DNA from: Thalassoglobus neptunius
Lineage (GTDB): Bacteria > Planctomycetota > Planctomycetia > Planctomycetales > Planctomycetaceae
Direction of reading: 5' to 3'
NCBI RefSeq assembly: GCF_007859735.1
Contig: NZ_SIHI01000009.1
Location: 1-64,000, forward strand
DNA length: 64,000 bases
Part shown: positions 17,109-24,990 of the stretch, piece by piece
How positions within the stretch are numbered: the first letter of the stretch is position 1
Layout of the letters: each line of letters starts with the position of its first letter
Made by a program: the position numbers and the translations under genes
Notes under the pieces: generated by a model
Database searches by the model: none
Told to the model about the DNA's origin: nothing
What the model saw: the letters and a program-made list of their open reading frames with translations, nothing else

Positions 17109-17705
17109 TCAAACAATCGTTTTTCTTCGTCGCCGGCGGGCAAGCAATCCAATGCCCAGTACACCGGAACCCAGCAGAATCATGCTCGATGGTTCGGGGA
17201 CCACACCTTCGGCAAAGACCAAATCTCTTCCAGCAGCAGCGTTTCCGCTTGAGAAGTAAAGTTGACCCCCGGAGTATGGATCTAGACCGGTCTGATACGA
17301 ATATTCATCTCCCGCAACGAGAGTCAGGCGAAACGTGTAAACGTTCCCAGGAGTCAGCGGGGAATAGATGTCGAAGTGAATGTCCTCGAAATCAAAATTG
17401 GAAAAAGTCACATCGTCCGATGAGGAAAGTAGTGCCCCACCAAAGCCTGCCCCGTCAAAGAGATCCAGACGGACGGTTGAGGAGGTTCCTTGCCGATGTG
17501 CCAATCTGAACGTCGCTGCGTCGACCGTTGTGAGCGTCGGTGTAAAAGACTGACCGGTCCCGATGTTAAGAGTGTCGCTGCCAGCACGACTTCCGCCATC
17601 AGTGGCCGTGGCCTGTTGGTCGACTTGGGTAATCATGGCTGCCGAAGCAGTTGACGAAAGGGTCATCAGAAGTGCAGACCCCAAACAAAACGTTGCAAAA
17701 CGCAT
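17109..17705 (-). CDS. PEP-CTERM sorted exported protein
   Basis: The product is a 198-residue secreted protein. The start at ATG 17705 follows an AAGGAAG ribosome-binding site and gives a clean signal peptide (FATFCLGSALLMTLSSTASA). The body is beta-rich (TGQSFTPTLTTVDAATFRLA, VYTFRLTLVAGDEY), like carbohydrate-binding or choice-of-anchor domains. The C-terminus is VPEPSSMILLGSGVLGIGLLARRRRR, a textbook PEP-CTERM tail: the VPEP motif, a membrane helix and an Arg cluster. Such tails are processed by an exosortase for export in biofilm-forming bacteria; none is in the window. The cargo function is unknown. Confidence 0.9.
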   Translation of the reverse strand: MRFATFCLGSALLMTLSSTASAAMITQVDQQATATDGGSRAGSDTLNIGTGQSFTPTLTTVDAATFRLAHRQGTSSTVRLDLFDGAGFGGALLSSSDDVTFSNFDFEDIHFDIYSPLTPGNVYTFRLTLVAGDEYSYQTGLDPYSGGQLYFSSGNAAAGRDLVFAEGVVPEPSSMILLGSGVLGIGLLARRRRRKTIV

Positions 17706-18218
17706 CAAAACTTCCTTTTGAAAATCAAAGTGGTAGGGGGAGATTCCACTTTTGGACACGCGCGCCAACTCCCCGCATTCACAGCTGTTTTCAAAAAAAC
17801 TCCGAATTTGCGGAAATTGCACACGGCATCTTGATTCTCGATTTCCGGTTCTCAAGTTGCAGGACGATGTCGATGGGCCACGGGGGTCTTTCATTGACAA
17901 AGCTAATTTCCTTGACCGAAGGAAAACGGGTTGATTCAAGGTGGGGCAAATCAAGGACTTTCTCTGGGTTGGATTCCAATCTAAATCTGTCCCACCTCCG
18001 CGAATTGAGCCAGTTTCTTCGAAGAGGCGGTTGCATCAATCGACGCTACTTATGACTTTGCCAATTGTTGCAGAGGTCTCAATTTCAGCGAGATTCCTCA
18101 GCAGACTCAATGAACCTCAAAGCCGCACGTGTTTGTCCAACTTCAGTGAGTTATGCATGGTGGCTGCTCGCTTCGGTGTGTCACTGGTCAATCGCCGACT
18201 GAACTCCATATTGTTGCC
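17706..18218. other. Gap upstream of the PEP-CTERM gene
   Basis: About 510 bases with no supported gene. It holds the PEP-CTERM promoter region on its left side. A 13-mer TTGTCCAACTTCA (18133-18145) is identical to one at 7788-7800. No terminator stands out after the hydrolase stop at 18219. Confidence 0.4.
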
Positions 18219-19286
18219 TCAGTCGGTCAGCACTTCACGTTCTGTGTGGGCAATCTCCTTCGCTACCGTGTCGAGCATTTTTTCTATAGCTTTGGCGACA
18301 TATCGTGGTCGGTCGCGATGGATGTTGTGACCGGCATCAGGAACGACTTTAAAGCGTCCGTTTGCCTGAGAGTTGACGAAGCTGGTGTATCGATCAATGC
18401 GAAGATCATTTGCCCACAGGAAATAGTCCGATGTCATCGCTTCATTATCGCTTGGATTGTCGGAAGCGGATGAACTGCCTGTTTTCCCAGCTGCAAGCAG
18501 CAGCAGTGGAACGTCGATCGCTTTGTCGCGGACGAGATCCATCGATTCTGCCGATGCAAATAGCTCCTGACACTCGGCGCGACCCAGCACACTCAGCATT
18601 CCCTCTATTTGTCGAGCACGTTTCGTGACCAGATCCAGCCATACTTCGCGTTGCTGCTGTCGCTGTTCAATCGGGACCCGTTCGAAGTACGGTTCCAGTT
18701 CAAGTATCGATTGTCCAGCCATCAGCGACATTCTCGGATGGATACGGTTCAGAAGCGACTCAATGCGACCGTAATCTTGGGGCCAGCGTTCCTGTAATTG
18801 AGATTCAATGCGGTTCCTGGAAAGCGGCTTCAGAAACTCCATCGTGGGATCGAGAAGGATGATTCCGCAGACCTCGTCTGGATGCTCGGCTGCGAACTGG
18901 CGAACGTATATTCCGCCGATTGAATGCCCAACAATTACAAACGGTGGATCGACCTGCAGTCGCAGCAAGAGCTCACGAAGTTCTCGAGAGATTGTCGATG
19001 CGTCCCGGGGTTCTGCTCCGGGCTGTGAGCCTCCGATTCCTGCCCGGTTGTAACAAATGACTTGAGTCTTCTGTGACAGCAGTTCCTGAACGCGGGACCA
19101 TTCCTCAACCGTTGCGCCCAATCCCGACTCGATTACAACGGCCGGGTATGCTTGTGCGTCTCCACTTACGCGAACTTCAAGCCGATGGCTGCCGATGTCG
19201 ATCCGATCTGAAGAAAGCCCAGATTCACCTGACGAACACCCGATAGCGAGCAATACAAATGAAGAGAACCACGCGAACTTCATCAT
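18219..19286 (-). CDS. Alpha/beta-hydrolase lipoprotein
   Basis: This is a 355-residue lipid-anchored hydrolase. ATG 19286 overlaps the permease stop as ATGA; ATG 19283 is an alternative. The N-terminus KFAWFSSFVLLAIGC is a lipoprotein signal with lipobox LAIGC. The alpha/beta-hydrolase fold shows an oxyanion/strand region VVIESGLGATVEEW, the nucleophile elbow FVIVGHSIGGIYV with catalytic Ser, a likely acid in ILLDPTMEF or later, and the catalytic His in VPDAGHNIHRDRP. It closes the operon with the GntR regulator and ABC exporter, so it may act on a compound the exporter handles at the cell envelope, perhaps an antibiotic or lipid. Substrate unknown. Confidence 0.85.
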   Translation of the reverse strand: MMKFAWFSSFVLLAIGCSSGESGLSSDRIDIGSHRLEVRVSGDAQAYPAVVIESGLGATVEEWSRVQELLSQKTQVICYNRAGIGGSQPGAEPRDASTISRELRELLLRLQVDPPFVIVGHSIGGIYVRQFAAEHPDEVCGIILLDPTMEFLKPLSRNRIESQLQERWPQDYGRIESLLNRIHPRMSLMAGQSILELEPYFERVPIEQRQQQREVWLDLVTKRARQIEGMLSVLGRAECQELFASAESMDLVRDKAIDVPLLLLAAGKTGSSSASDNPSDNEAMTSDYFLWANDLRIDRYTSFVNSQANGRFKVVPDAGHNIHRDRPRYVAKAIEKMLDTVAKEIAHTEREVLTD

Positions 19287-19963
19287 GGCTCGACACGCCT
19301 GAGATAGACGCACGAGCCGATAACGACTGTCGTCACGCCAACTGACCACTGTACCGTTCTTATCAAAAGCACGACATCGTCCGGAGCAATCGCGAGCCAG
19401 AACGACCCGATATAGACCAGCCAGGGCACAAGAAACGCGGCAGCGAGCGCCGCGCATATTGCCATCGATGGATTTCTTCCCAGGATTGATGCCAGCCAAC
19501 CCGCACCGACAGCGACGACCAGCGCGGACGCGGCAAATATAACTGGGTTCTCAAGATTCATATACGGACTGGAGTCTTTGTCCAGGGAAGGTGCAATCAC
19601 GTAGAAAACACTGCAATGGACCAGCCAGACACCTCCGATGAGCAACCCAACGAGAGCTGCTTTCGAGGATAGACACTGAAGACGCGAAACCGGTTGGCAC
19701 GCCAGAAAAACAGCGGAACCATCCATTCGCTCGCAGGCGACGCTATTACCGGCTGCGATTCCTCCCGCAACAATATTGAGCATTAACCCGAATACCGCCG
19801 CCGTCGCAAGGTAATCGCCGACGGTTGCAGCCGAAGGCAACTCGGGGGCGTACACCCGATACATCATGAATGCAGCAGCGAAATAGGGCAGCAGCAGCAG
19901 GACGATGCAGACGACGATTGGAAGTCGGTTCAGCCGGACATCTTTTCGAAACAGCGTTAGCAT
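19283..19963 (-). CDS. ABC transporter permease
   Basis: This is a 226-residue membrane protein with about six hydrophobic segments (for example LPIVVCIVLLLLPYFAAAFM, ATAAVFGLMLNIVAGGIAA, ALVVAVGAGWLASILG). ATG 19963 overlaps the ATPase stop as TGATG. The spacing of segments and the VACERMDGSAVFLACQPVSR loop fit ABC-2 type permeases, in which one ATPase works with one or two permeases. It partners the ATPase encoded just upstream and feeds translation into the hydrolase gene downstream (ATGA). Substrate unknown; the GntR/YtrA context suggests a stress- or antibiotic-induced exporter. Confidence 0.85.
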   Translation of the reverse strand: MLTLFRKDVRLNRLPIVVCIVLLLLPYFAAAFMMYRVYAPELPSAATVGDYLATAAVFGLMLNIVAGGIAAGNSVACERMDGSAVFLACQPVSRLQCLSSKAALVGLLIGGVWLVHCSVFYVIAPSLDKDSSPYMNLENPVIFAASALVVAVGAGWLASILGRNPSMAICAALAAAFLVPWLVYIGSFWLAIAPDDVVLLIRTVQWSVGVTTVVIGSCVYLRRVEP

Positions 19964-20901
19964 CAAACTTTGCCACTGATTGAAGCCGTGGTTGGCTGGT
20001 GTTGCTCGATTCCAAGCACGATATCTTTGAACAAATCTGCCAACGATAAGCGAATCCTTTCGACCGAAATGATTCCAGCGGTCGATCTGATGTCAGCAAG
20101 AATCTCGTCGGTACATCGTTTGACCGTTAGCGTGCATGAACGATGCTCGCGAAAGTTGCGGATTAATCCGGGAAGTGATGGAATTACGACATCGTTGTTT
20201 TCTAGCGCCAGCCGCAGACGAGCCGCTCGTTCAAGCATCGATTCTGTTCCCCCATCCAAAAGCATTTGACCCTCGTGCATGATTGCGACGCGATCGGCGA
20301 GCCGCTGAACATCGTCGACCTGGTGGCTCGAAAGAACGACCGTGCAATCTCTCTCGCAGGTTGCGGCTAACGCACCTTCTAGAAATTCGTCTCGAACGAC
20401 GGGGTCAAGTCCCGACAGTGGTTCGTCCAGAATCAGGGTCGTTGGTCGATGCGATAATGCCAGAAGCAAATGCAACTTGGTTGCCATGCCTTTCGAGAGA
20501 GCGCTGATCCGTTTTCCAGCATCCAATCGGAACGACTTCAACATTTCATCAGCGGTCTGGTCGTGCCAGTGAGGCTGTAGTCTTTTGCAGAACATCATCA
20601 CTTCGCCCACAGTCATCCAGCTGTAGGCTGTTGGCCGTTCAGGAACGTAGCCTATGCGTGTTCGCAACTCCGCCCCGTCAGCGACCACATCCTTATCGTC
20701 GATAGTGACAGAGCCCGCGTGAGGCTTCAGGAGCCCCATCAGAATTCTCAACGTCGTACTCTTGCCGGCGCCATTCATCCCGAGCAGTCCAAGCGTCGCG
20801 CCACGGGGAACGTCGAGGGAGACGTTCTCAACAGCGTAAACGCTTCCGAAACGTCGGCTGATGTTCGACAGACAGATCATTGAGTCATTGGAATTAGTCA
20901 C
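19963..20901 (-). CDS. ABC transporter ATP-binding protein
   Basis: The 312-residue ATPase energises the permease encoded next to it. GTG 20901 is chosen because AGAGAGG lies seven bases upstream; the start overlaps the GntR stop by eight bases. Walker A (LGMNGAGKST), Q-loop region (YVPERPTAY), a slightly unusual signature (ALSKGMATKLHL), Walker B (LILDEPLSGLDP) and the H-loop (SSHQVDDV) are all present, so it should be active. The C-terminal 80 residues are a family-variable regulatory part. Domain order and neighbours match drug- or cell-wall-stress exporters of the YtrB type. Confidence 0.93.
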   Translation of the reverse strand: MTNSNDSMICLSNISRRFGSVYAVENVSLDVPRGATLGLLGMNGAGKSTTLRILMGLLKPHAGSVTIDDKDVVADGAELRTRIGYVPERPTAYSWMTVGEVMMFCKRLQPHWHDQTADEMLKSFRLDAGKRISALSKGMATKLHLLLALSHRPTTLILDEPLSGLDPVVRDEFLEGALAATCERDCTVVLSSHQVDDVQRLADRVAIMHEGQMLLDGGTESMLERAARLRLALENNDVVIPSLPGLIRNFREHRSCTLTVKRCTDEILADIRSTAGIISVERIRLSLADLFKDIVLGIEQHQPTTASISGKV

Positions 20902-21283
20902 CAGAATGCCTCTCTTTTTCCAAGACAGAAAGACTCTCCTTCAGCAATGCAGCGATTTCCTTCGATGACATCCCGGCCGCGATGCACGATGCTAGCCCAC
21001 GATTCAACTCCTCCTTAGCAGCCTTTAAAGCGCTCGCTTTGGCGCTGACGCCGGCACGTTTGGCGACGAACATACCCAAGCCTCGCCTCTGGACAATCAG
21101 GCCTTCGGATTCAAGCTCTCCGTATGCTTTATGGACGGTGTTTTGGTTGACCTTTAACTTGATCGCCAGGCTGCGAATCGAGGGTAATCCTTCCCCGGTC
21201 CGATAGATCCCGATTGCGATGTCAGCACGGATTCGCTCCGCGATCTGCTTGTAAATCGGCACGTCGCTATTTGTGTCAATCAT
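20894..21283 (-). CDS. GntR-family repressor, YtrA subfamily
   Basis: The protein has 129 residues. Residues 8-75 form the GntR winged helix (PIYKQIAERIRADIAIGIYRTGEGLPSIRSLA, LKVNQNTVHKAYGELESEGLI). The C-terminus is short and helical, as in the YtrA branch, which lacks a large effector domain. ATG 21283 is chosen over an upstream in-frame GTG, because the -10 box lies within that extension. It is the first gene of the operon and its promoter is overlapped by two palindromes, so it very likely represses itself and the ABC genes. YtrA-type regulators usually respond to cell-envelope antibiotics or transporter substrates. Confidence 0.9.
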   Translation of the reverse strand: MIDTNSDVPIYKQIAERIRADIAIGIYRTGEGLPSIRSLAIKLKVNQNTVHKAYGELESEGLIVQRRGLGMFVAKRAGVSAKASALKAAKEELNRGLASCIAAGMSSKEIAALLKESLSVLEKERHSGD

Positions 21284-21317
21284 CCCGGTGTTATACAACA
21301 CTATGACACAATGTCAA
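21284..21317 (-). promoter_or_regulatory. Promoter and twin operators of the GntR-ABC operon
   Basis: On the minus strand, TTGACA (21317-21312) and TATAAC (21295-21290) are separated by 16 bp, a near-consensus sigma-70 promoter. The expected start of transcription falls on or next to the ATG at 21283, so the mRNA is probably leaderless. GTGTT-N4-AACAC (21288-21301) covers the -10 box and TGACA-CAA-TGTCA (21304-21316) covers the -35 box, as expected for autorepression. Confidence 0.75.
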
Positions 21318-21767
21318 CTACGGCGACCGCAAAATCCTGTTTCTCAAAAAGTACCCGAGCCAGTTAGCCGACGCGATTGAGATACGTCGCACACCGAACG
21401 CAGTTTGGCAACTCATGGATTCCGCTTGGTTGCATCAGCCGACATCACTTTCAGTTTCCGTCAAGTCGCTTCGGTCTAATTGACCTCAGCATTTTGGGCG
21501 AATTTTGGAACCTACTCCGCACCTGCACACCGCATGCCGACCGAACTCTGACTCACCGATCCCAATTCTGGACGGTGGAATAACATTGTGACTCGATTTT
21601 CGAACCCGTGTGACTCGATGAAAGGACTCACCTACGATCGTGAATGCCAAGTTTCGATCGAGTCACAAGTCTTTAAAACTGTTCTATGGCTTTCTGAAGC
21701 ATTTTCTTTCCCACAGCTGGCTTGACCATTGTCACCGCCTGCAGGTTTTCATGGAGGCCAAACTTTA
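21318..21767. other. Intergenic stretch between GntR promoter and IS remnants
   Basis: No supported gene. A TGTGACTCGAT motif appears twice near 21,589 and 21,610, and a minus-strand reading near 21,690-21,766 (HENLQAVTMVKPAVGKKML) stays open for about 30 codons but matches nothing I recognise. It is probably degraded mobile DNA. Confidence 0.35.
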
Positions 21768-21850
21768 CTAAGGGGGGTGAACGTTCTTGAGCATATTGTT
21801 CAGAACATTGGCCGTCTTGTGCACCGTACAGCGTTGTTCCTCGATCTCTG
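21768..21850 (-). pseudogene. Fragment of an IS256-family transposase
   Basis: The minus-strand reading EIEEQRCTVHKTANVLNNML followed by KNVHPP and a TAG stop (21768-21770) matches the conserved QRCWVHKTANVL block of IS256/Mutator transposases. The usual Trp is Thr. Only about 25 codons align and the frame is closed, so this is a dead fragment. Confidence 0.6.
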
Positions 21851-22074
21851 ATGAAATCATTTCAGCGTGGTCCAGAACGCGAGATACGGTTTTTGGCGAT
21901 CCTGGAACCTGCGCATGGAATCCTCATTGAGAAAAATGGTTCTTCCTCAAAAAAGAGCAACAAGCTTTTCAATCTGCACACCACTTACCCGGTTCTGAAA
22001 TCACTCCGTGAATCCGTCTTTCGAGTCAGTTCGGTTTCTTGCAAAATTGCTGGACCAAACAATTCACGAGAACC

Positions 22075-22350
22075 TCACTCTCGCCCCAGCGTTCTGTTCA
22101 TCATTTCCTGCCAGCGTTGGTCGTCGAACCAGTGGCGGGTCTCCTGTTTCTGTTCGGCGATCTGTTTGAGCGTGCGGGTTCGTTTGATCGGAGCGCTCTG
22201 GTCGCCTAACAGTCTCGCACCGACGTAGTGACCAGCTGCGCAGGCGTTGTACAGGGCATCGAGCCAGTGGTTGTTGCGACGAGTCCGTTCCCAGCGGGTG
22301 ACGACCCCTTTGCCGTTCACGAACTCTTCGGTCTGGCGTTCGGCCGTCAG
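22075..22350 (-). pseudogene. C-terminal fragment resembling a phage terminase large subunit (GpA-like)
   Basis: The peptide VTRWERTRRNNHWLDALYNA, with CAAGHYVGARLL following, resembles the end of GpA-type terminase large subunits, where a basic stretch precedes N-x-x-x-D-A-x-x-Y-x-x-A-A. It then runs through a charged tail and stops at 22075. The frame is joined in phase to the first twenty codons of an IS5-type transposase. The ATPase and most of the nuclease domain are missing. I read it as a prophage remnant fused to an IS end by deletion. The family call rests on one block of sequence. Confidence 0.5.
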
Positions 22351-22498
22351 TGGGGGAAACACATCCGCGATCAATTCCCATTGCGTATCCGTCAACTGAT
22401 GACGCACCATTGTTCCGACCTCCCTGGCTGAATACGTTCCTTCGAACCTCCATGTTCGCAGAACTTTGCAAACAGAAAAGCCCCTTTTCCGACAGAGC
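22351..22498 (-). mobile_element. Left end of an IS5-family element, rest deleted
   Basis: On the minus strand the element begins GGCTCTGTCGGAAAAGGGG at 22498, which looks like an IS5-family terminal repeat. An AGGGAGG site precedes ATG 22410, and the first twenty residues are MVRHQLTDTQWELIADVFPP, the LTDxQW signature of these transposases. After that the frame passes into terminase-like sequence, so the body of the element is lost. Its outer end abuts the CTAG at the left end of the IS1182 element. Confidence 0.65.
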
Positions 22499-23911
22499 CT
22501 AGCAGCCCGTTGAACATTGCGGACTTCTGAGTAGCAGTCTGAGTTTTGGTTGGTTGCCATTGAGTGAGGTCGTGCTTGTTTTGAAGTGCCGGAAGTTGCT
22601 TTCGATGGCTCGGGAGAGACTTTGAACAGTTGTGGGTGTGATTCGGAGCATCTGCGTGAAGAGGCCTTGCCCAAGTGCCGCAGCTTCTCGTGGTTTGCCG
22701 CTGCCGAAGATGGATCTCAATATGATGCCCAAGTTGTGCGCAGCGACCACCAGTGAGTAACGTTTGCTGATCTTCTCGATGCCTCGCAGCCAGGTTCGTC
22801 TGGCTCCGCCGGTCTCGCAGATGTGAGCAAAGCTCCGTTCGATTTTCTCGCTTCGCTGCTTTTGCATTCGCTTGCTCTTGGCACGTTTCGCCCGACGGCG
22901 ATTGTTCAGCACCGCTTGTTTGGTCTCTTCGCTCTTGTCTGTCCATTTGCGCTGGTGGGGAGAATCTGGTTCAGGAATGTAGGTCCGAATGCCGAAGCGA
23001 TCACACTCTGTGATCTGATCGTTGGCGTGATACCCGGTGTCGGCAGCAACGTCTTGAATCGCAGCCTCGCTGCCGGAGCGAATCAAGTTCGCCTGAGCAT
23101 CAGCCACCGCGTCCAGCAGCGTTTGGGAGTCCGGGTTCGTTCCTTCCTGAATCGTGGCCGAGAGAATGATCTCGCTCTCCAGGTCAACAGCATGTTCGGC
23201 TTTGTAACCGAGCCGTGTCCGGCGGTCTTTCATTTTGACAATGCGGGCATCGTCATCGACAGGGCTCTTCCAGTCCTTGTTGGAAACCGTCTTCCCTTTG
23301 CGTTTTTTATCAAACTGACGGATCTGTTTGTCGGTCGGTTCTTCGTCCTCTTCGATGACTCCGTCTTCTTTCATCAGCTTGACAACGTATGTCTTCCAGT
23401 CGTCTTCGGAATCGCGACGAACGATGGATTTCATCGCAGCGTTGGCTTCCAGGTACGTGGCATCCACACCGACGTGTGCCGCCGAAACGAGTTTCTTCTC
23501 ATTGGCCATCTGCAGCACGAAGGCGAACACCTCCTGAACGACTTCGACCGGGAGTCGATCACGAATCCGCGTGAGCGAACTGTGGTCCGGGACACAGTCG
23601 GTGAGCTTGAGTCCGAGAAATTCTCGTAGCGACAAAGAATCCTGGCAGCGCCAGGCGATCCCTCGCTGTGAATCAATCCCTTCGAAATAACCGATGAACA
23701 GCATCCGAATGTACGTTCCCGGTGGAATCCCACGTCGACCCAATTTCGAATAGTACGGCTCGCAAAGTTCCTCGACGAACTCATCAAAGCCCGCGTCGCT
23801 GAGAAGTGTGTTGAGCCGTTCATAGAAGACATGACCCGGCGAACGAGCCACATCAACAGTTGCCACCCACAACTCACCCTGAACTTCCGATTTCCGTCGC
23901 CCCAACGCCAT
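22499..23911 (-). CDS. IS1182-family DDE transposase
   Basis: The 470-residue enzyme moves the surrounding element. ATG 23911 is chosen because AAGGAGG sits five bases upstream; an upstream TTG extension is less likely. The N-terminal domain (FYERLNTLLSDAGFDEFVEE, YYSKLGRRGIPPGTYIRML, DSLSLREFLGL) and PDHSSLTRIRDRLP are typical. The DDE fold shows VGVDATYLEANA, a lysine-rich insertion, DRRTRLGYKAEH, VAADTGYHAND and, after IERSFAHICETGGARRTWLRG, the helical C-terminus. The residues of the triad appear intact. The frame runs through the left terminal repeat and its TAG stop (22501-22499) lies within the CTAG junction. Confidence 0.9.
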   Translation of the reverse strand: MALGRRKSEVQGELWVATVDVARSPGHVFYERLNTLLSDAGFDEFVEELCEPYYSKLGRRGIPPGTYIRMLFIGYFEGIDSQRGIAWRCQDSLSLREFLGLKLTDCVPDHSSLTRIRDRLPVEVVQEVFAFVLQMANEKKLVSAAHVGVDATYLEANAAMKSIVRRDSEDDWKTYVVKLMKEDGVIEEDEEPTDKQIRQFDKKRKGKTVSNKDWKSPVDDDARIVKMKDRRTRLGYKAEHAVDLESEIILSATIQEGTNPDSQTLLDAVADAQANLIRSGSEAAIQDVAADTGYHANDQITECDRFGIRTYIPEPDSPHQRKWTDKSEETKQAVLNNRRRAKRAKSKRMQKQRSEKIERSFAHICETGGARRTWLRGIEKISKRYSLVVAAHNLGIILRSIFGSGKPREAAALGQGLFTQMLRITPTTVQSLSRAIESNFRHFKTSTTSLNGNQPKLRLLLRSPQCSTGC

Positions 23912-23987
23912 CGTTTCCTCCTTGATCAACTCCAACTGCTGAAAGATAATTCATCTCCCCCATCAATGCGAGTTTTTCAACGGGCTG
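22503..23987 (-). mobile_element. IS1182-family insertion sequence with terminal repeats and CTAG flanks
   Basis: CAGCCCGTTGAA at the left end (22503-22514) is the exact inverse of TTCAACGGGCTG at the right end (23976-23987). CTAG flanks both sides (22499-22502 and 23988-23991), consistent with a 4-bp target duplication. Because CTAG is a palindrome, the repeats can equally be read as TAGCAGCCCGTTGAA at 22500-23990 with no duplication. The element holds one transposase gene. Confidence 0.85.
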
Positions 23988-23990
23988 CTA

Positions 23991-24332
23991 GATTTGATCC
24001 GGGATGTGTTGCTACTCGTTGAGTTGCAGCCAGCGTGCGAATTCCTCACTGTTTGCAGAGACACCTTTCCCGACTATGACGTGGCGACTCTAAAGGGTCA
24101 TGCCCGGCTCCTCGAACAATCAGGATTCGTGCAAGTTGTCTTGATCGTGGAGGAGGGTGCCAGTTTCCGCGAGCTGACCTGGGAGGGTCACGAATTCGTA
24201 AGTCTCTGTCGCGACCCCAATTGCTGGAAGGAAGCAAAAGATAAAATCGCCTCGATCGGGGGAAGCGCTTCTGTGGAAGTCCTCCGGCAGTTGCTGAAAC
24301 AAATCGTCACTTCGAAAATCAGTGGAGGATAA
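23991..24332 (+). pseudogene. DUF2513 gene cut at its 5' end by the IS insertion
   Basis: The reading DLIRDVLLLVE, then LTWEGHEFVSLCRDPNCWKEAKDKI, fits DUF2513, whose members usually start MKRDxDLIRxILLxIE and carry an (L)TWxGHEFLD motif. Here the IS1182 right end and its CTAG directly precede the Asp codon of DLIRD, so the native start is gone. A TTG at 23994 could restart translation near the true start and give a nearly full product of about 112 residues. DUF2513 is a small protein of unknown function, often on phages and mobile elements. The next small gene follows after three bases. Confidence 0.65.
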
Positions 24333-24335
24333 CTC

Positions 24336-24584
24336 ATGTCACGTGGCATCCAGATCGACTCGAAACACTTGCGCAAGTTGGGAGACTTCAGTTGTGCTGC
24401 GCAGCGAGCGAAATTCGCTCGCGAGTTGTGCGAATTTTATCGCCGGATCGACTATGTGATGGAAGAACAGGAAGATACGAAGATCTACCCCAAGGAAGAG
24501 TTCCTGGGTGACATTCGAATGACCCTGATGGCCCTCTTGCAGAAAGTTGACGGTCTTCACCCGAACGGCGGCCAAGAACCGTAA
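24336..24584 (+). CDS. Small hypothetical protein downstream of the DUF2513 gene
   Basis: The product has 82 residues, helical and charged (KFARELCEFYRRIDYVMEEQ), with no membrane segment. Its ATG follows the DUF2513 stop by three bases, and GGAGG eight to ten bases upstream gives a good ribosome-binding site, so the two form a small operon. Family not recognised. Its 3' end overlaps the converging gene by 28 bases. Confidence 0.6.
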   Translation: MSRGIQIDSKHLRKLGDFSCAAQRAKFARELCEFYRRIDYVMEEQEDTKIYPKEEFLGDIRMTLMALLQKVDGLHPNGGQEP

Positions 24585-24865
24585 TTCTCTTCTGATGCGA
24601 GTCTGATTGCTTCACAACCCTCGATCCGCTTGCCGTGGTAGTCTGCTTTAACAACTGCGATGAACTTCCCGCCTTTCGAGACGAAGTGAACATTGCTCAC
24701 GATGAAGCCATCCGGATTGGCACAATCTGCCTCAGGAATCGAGAGCTCTGTAAATCCACGTAGGTCGAGGGTCTGATTGATTCTCGGAAGGTAGTCGGAC
24801 TCGACGGTGCATTCACCGATCAGAGTACCGTTGTGCCCGCAAAGATGAAGCAGAAAAGAAGCCAT
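24557..24865 (-). CDS. Small hypothetical protein
   Basis: The product has 102 residues from ATG 24865, preceded by a GGCGAGG site; an upstream in-frame start is less likely. The sequence is mostly beta (GTLIGECTVESDYLPRINQT, GKFIAVVKADYHGKRI) with three Cys and no signal peptide. It is not recognised. The structured tandem repeats at 24,991-25,209 lie upstream, on the 5' side of this gene. Confidence 0.55.
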   Translation of the reverse strand: MASFLLHLCGHNGTLIGECTVESDYLPRINQTLDLRGFTELSIPEADCANPDGFIVSNVHFVSKGGKFIAVVKADYHGKRIEGCEAIRLASEENYGSWPPFG

Positions 24866-24990
24866 GGTCCTCGCCTGTGGGTTTGAATGTTGGAGGGGGG
24901 CGTATGCGACATTCGGCGTTGAAGATTCGTAGTTCGTCCCGTTCCAGTTTCTGCCCATGGGCGACGGATATACAATCCGTTGCCCGTGAC

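Noticed and set aside
22823-23629. 268-codon plus-strand frame within the IS1182 element
   Set aside because: Antisense shadow of the transposase, which has the DDE motifs and a strong ribosome-binding site.
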